Part shown: piece by piece, positions 63,084 to 64,000 of the stretch | How positions within the stretch are numbered: the stretch's first letter is position 1 | Layout: the number at the start of each line of letters is the position of its first letter | Assembly (NCBI RefSeq): GCF_041429795.1 | Contig: NZ_CP163424.1 | Coordinates: 1,180,001-1,244,000 of the forward strand | Direction: 5' to 3' | DNA length: 64,000 nucleotides | Origin: Algimonas porphyrae | GTDB lineage: Bacteria; Pseudomonadota; Alphaproteobacteria; Caulobacterales; Maricaulaceae | Translations under genes and position numbers: made by a program | The notes under the pieces: model-generated | Databases searched by the model: none | What the model was told of the DNA's origin: nothing | What the model saw: only the letters and a program-made list of their open reading frames with translations

Positions 63084-64000
63084 ATGGAAGGCATCATTCG
63101 CTGGTGGGCGTCCAATAAGGTCGCTGCCAACCTCCTCATGATCATCTGCATCATTGGCGGACTGGTCAGCTTTCTGTCGATCGAGCGCGAGCTCGAGCCC
63201 TATGTCGAATTCCCGGGCGCTTGGGCGCAGGTGACCTGGCCTGGTGCATCCCCGCAGGATGTGGAGGAACAGATCGTTGTTCGGCTGGAAGAAGCCATGA
63301 GCCAGGTCGATGGGGTCAACCGCATGTGGGCGTTCGCCGGTGAAGGCGGCGGGTCCGTCACGGTCGAAGGCAAGCAGGGCGCAGATGAGGCCGAACTGCT
63401 GGCCGATGTCAAACGGGCCGTGGACTCGATCTCCAATTTCCCGCCGGCGGCTGAACAACCCAATGTCAATGTCTGGCGCAATCAGAACGAAATGATCCGA
63501 CTGGCCGTGTCCGGCGATGACAGCGTGTCCGAGCGCGACCTCAAGCGCTTTGCCGAGAAGACACGCCGCGAGGTGGCGCTGCTGGGCGCTGTGCCGAGCG
63601 TTGAGCTGTTCGGTGTGCGCGGCGAGGAAGTCTCGATCGAAGTGTCAGAGACGGCCTTGCGCCGATACGGTCTGACATTCAGCGACGTCGCAAGCGCGGT
63701 GCGCGGAACATCGGTCAATAGTTCTTCGGGACAGGTCCGGACCGGTGTCGGCGCAGTGCAACTCCGCACGCGCAATCAGGCCGATAGCCAGGCCGAATTC
63801 GAAAACATCATCGTGCGGCAGGAACCGGGTGGGGCCACGATCCGGGTGCGCGATGTCGCAACCGTCATTGACGGCTTTGTCGAAGTGAACCTGCTCGCCA
63901 CGGTCAATGGCCGACGGACGATCCTGGTGCAGATCCAGAACGGCCCGGATATGGACATTCTGAAAATGAGCGAGAATGTGAACCGCTATCTGGAGACTGT
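63084..64000 (+). CDS. RND efflux pump permease (3' end outside window)
   Basis: The first 305 residues of an AcrB-type RND transporter; the frame runs on past the window end. The first membrane helix is at about 13-32 (ANLLMIICIIGGLVSFLSI). The porter domain follows with VTWPGASPQDVEEQIVVRLEEAM and the PN1/PN2 segment (VPSVELFGVRGEEVSIEVS). It pairs with the adaptor just upstream for drug or metabolite export. The pump substrate cannot be read. Confidence 0.93.
   Translation, partial: MEGIIRWWASNKVAANLLMIICIIGGLVSFLSIERELEPYVEFPGAWAQVTWPGASPQDVEEQIVVRLEEAMSQVDGVNRMWAFAGEGGGSVTVEGKQGADEAELLADVKRAVDSISNFPPAAEQPNVNVWRNQNEMIRLAVSGDDSVSERDLKRFAEKTRREVALLGAVPSVELFGVRGEEVSIEVSETALRRYGLTFSDVASAVRGTSVNSSSGQVRTGVGAVQLRTRNQADSQAEFENIIVRQEPGGATIRVRDVATVIDGFVEVNLLATVNGRRTILVQIQNGPDMDILKMSENVNRYLET

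Overview
The window looks like the chromosome of a GC-rich alphaproteobacterium, most likely of the Caulobacterales/Maricaulales (Hyphomonadaceae-like) type. This placement is an inference. It rests on the FYDLN-acid protein next to aroA, the rpsA-ihfB pair, a CP4-like EPSP synthase, a TonB-dependent receptor, secreted S9 and M48 peptidases, and many signal-peptide and lipoprotein genes. Two parts differ clearly: an accessory island (about 1-16590) that ends at a tRNA-Ala gene, and a largely ordinary core chromosome (about 16590-64000).

Island. Two identical copies of an IS3-family element (the first cut by the window edge at 1-710, the second complete at 14752-16019) bracket about 14 kb. Each copy sits directly upstream of the C-terminal remnant of a different large serine recombinase. 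Each remnant is followed by a related 73-bp sequence, and the second of these runs into the 3' end of tRNA-Ala(GGC). The island appears to have entered at this tRNA and was later remodelled by insertion sequences, including an IS6-family element at 13943-14745. Inside it are a decayed SLC13-type transporter and a coherent module: a membrane-anchored Ser/Thr kinase with TPR repeats (single-base frameshift in the TPR part), a convergent ECF sigma factor of the kinase-linked type, and a divergent five-gene operon for exported proteins. The operon encodes a small protein with an 18-residue AFPGDLF repeat, an 830-residue protein, a von Willebrand factor A protein, a lipoprotein and a 953-residue protein. 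I read this as a phosphorylation-controlled ECF regulon for an undescribed envelope or surface assembly. It is the most interesting item here.

Core, 16.6-38.5 kb: FYDLN-acid protein and aroA; a 1.1-kb gene-free stretch; TetR plus TonB receptor; prfA; a DGPF protein plus ECF42-type sigma factor; periplasmic isoaspartyl peptidase; secreted hydrolases; galU-ugd for UDP-glucuronate; a sterol-desaturase-like enzyme; and a long minus-strand run (glycosyltransferase, two small membrane proteins, phosphohexomutase, VOC protein, SDR, PhoD). galU, ugd, the phosphohexomutase and the glycosyltransferase together suggest surface polysaccharide synthesis.

Core, 38.5-64 kb: ahcY-metK (S-adenosylmethionine cycle); cmk-rpsA-ihfB (normally joined to aroA, here 23 kb away); mscL; M48 protease; PBP1A-like synthase; a CPA-type antiporter with a TrkA-N domain; several uncharacterised envelope proteins; a VOC gene with an in-frame amber codon; a secreted dipeptidyl-peptidase-IV-type enzyme; TrkH; Hsp33; a membrane-bound LytTR regulator; a BAAT-type lipoprotein hydrolase; and an RND efflux adaptor and pump, the latter cut by the window end.
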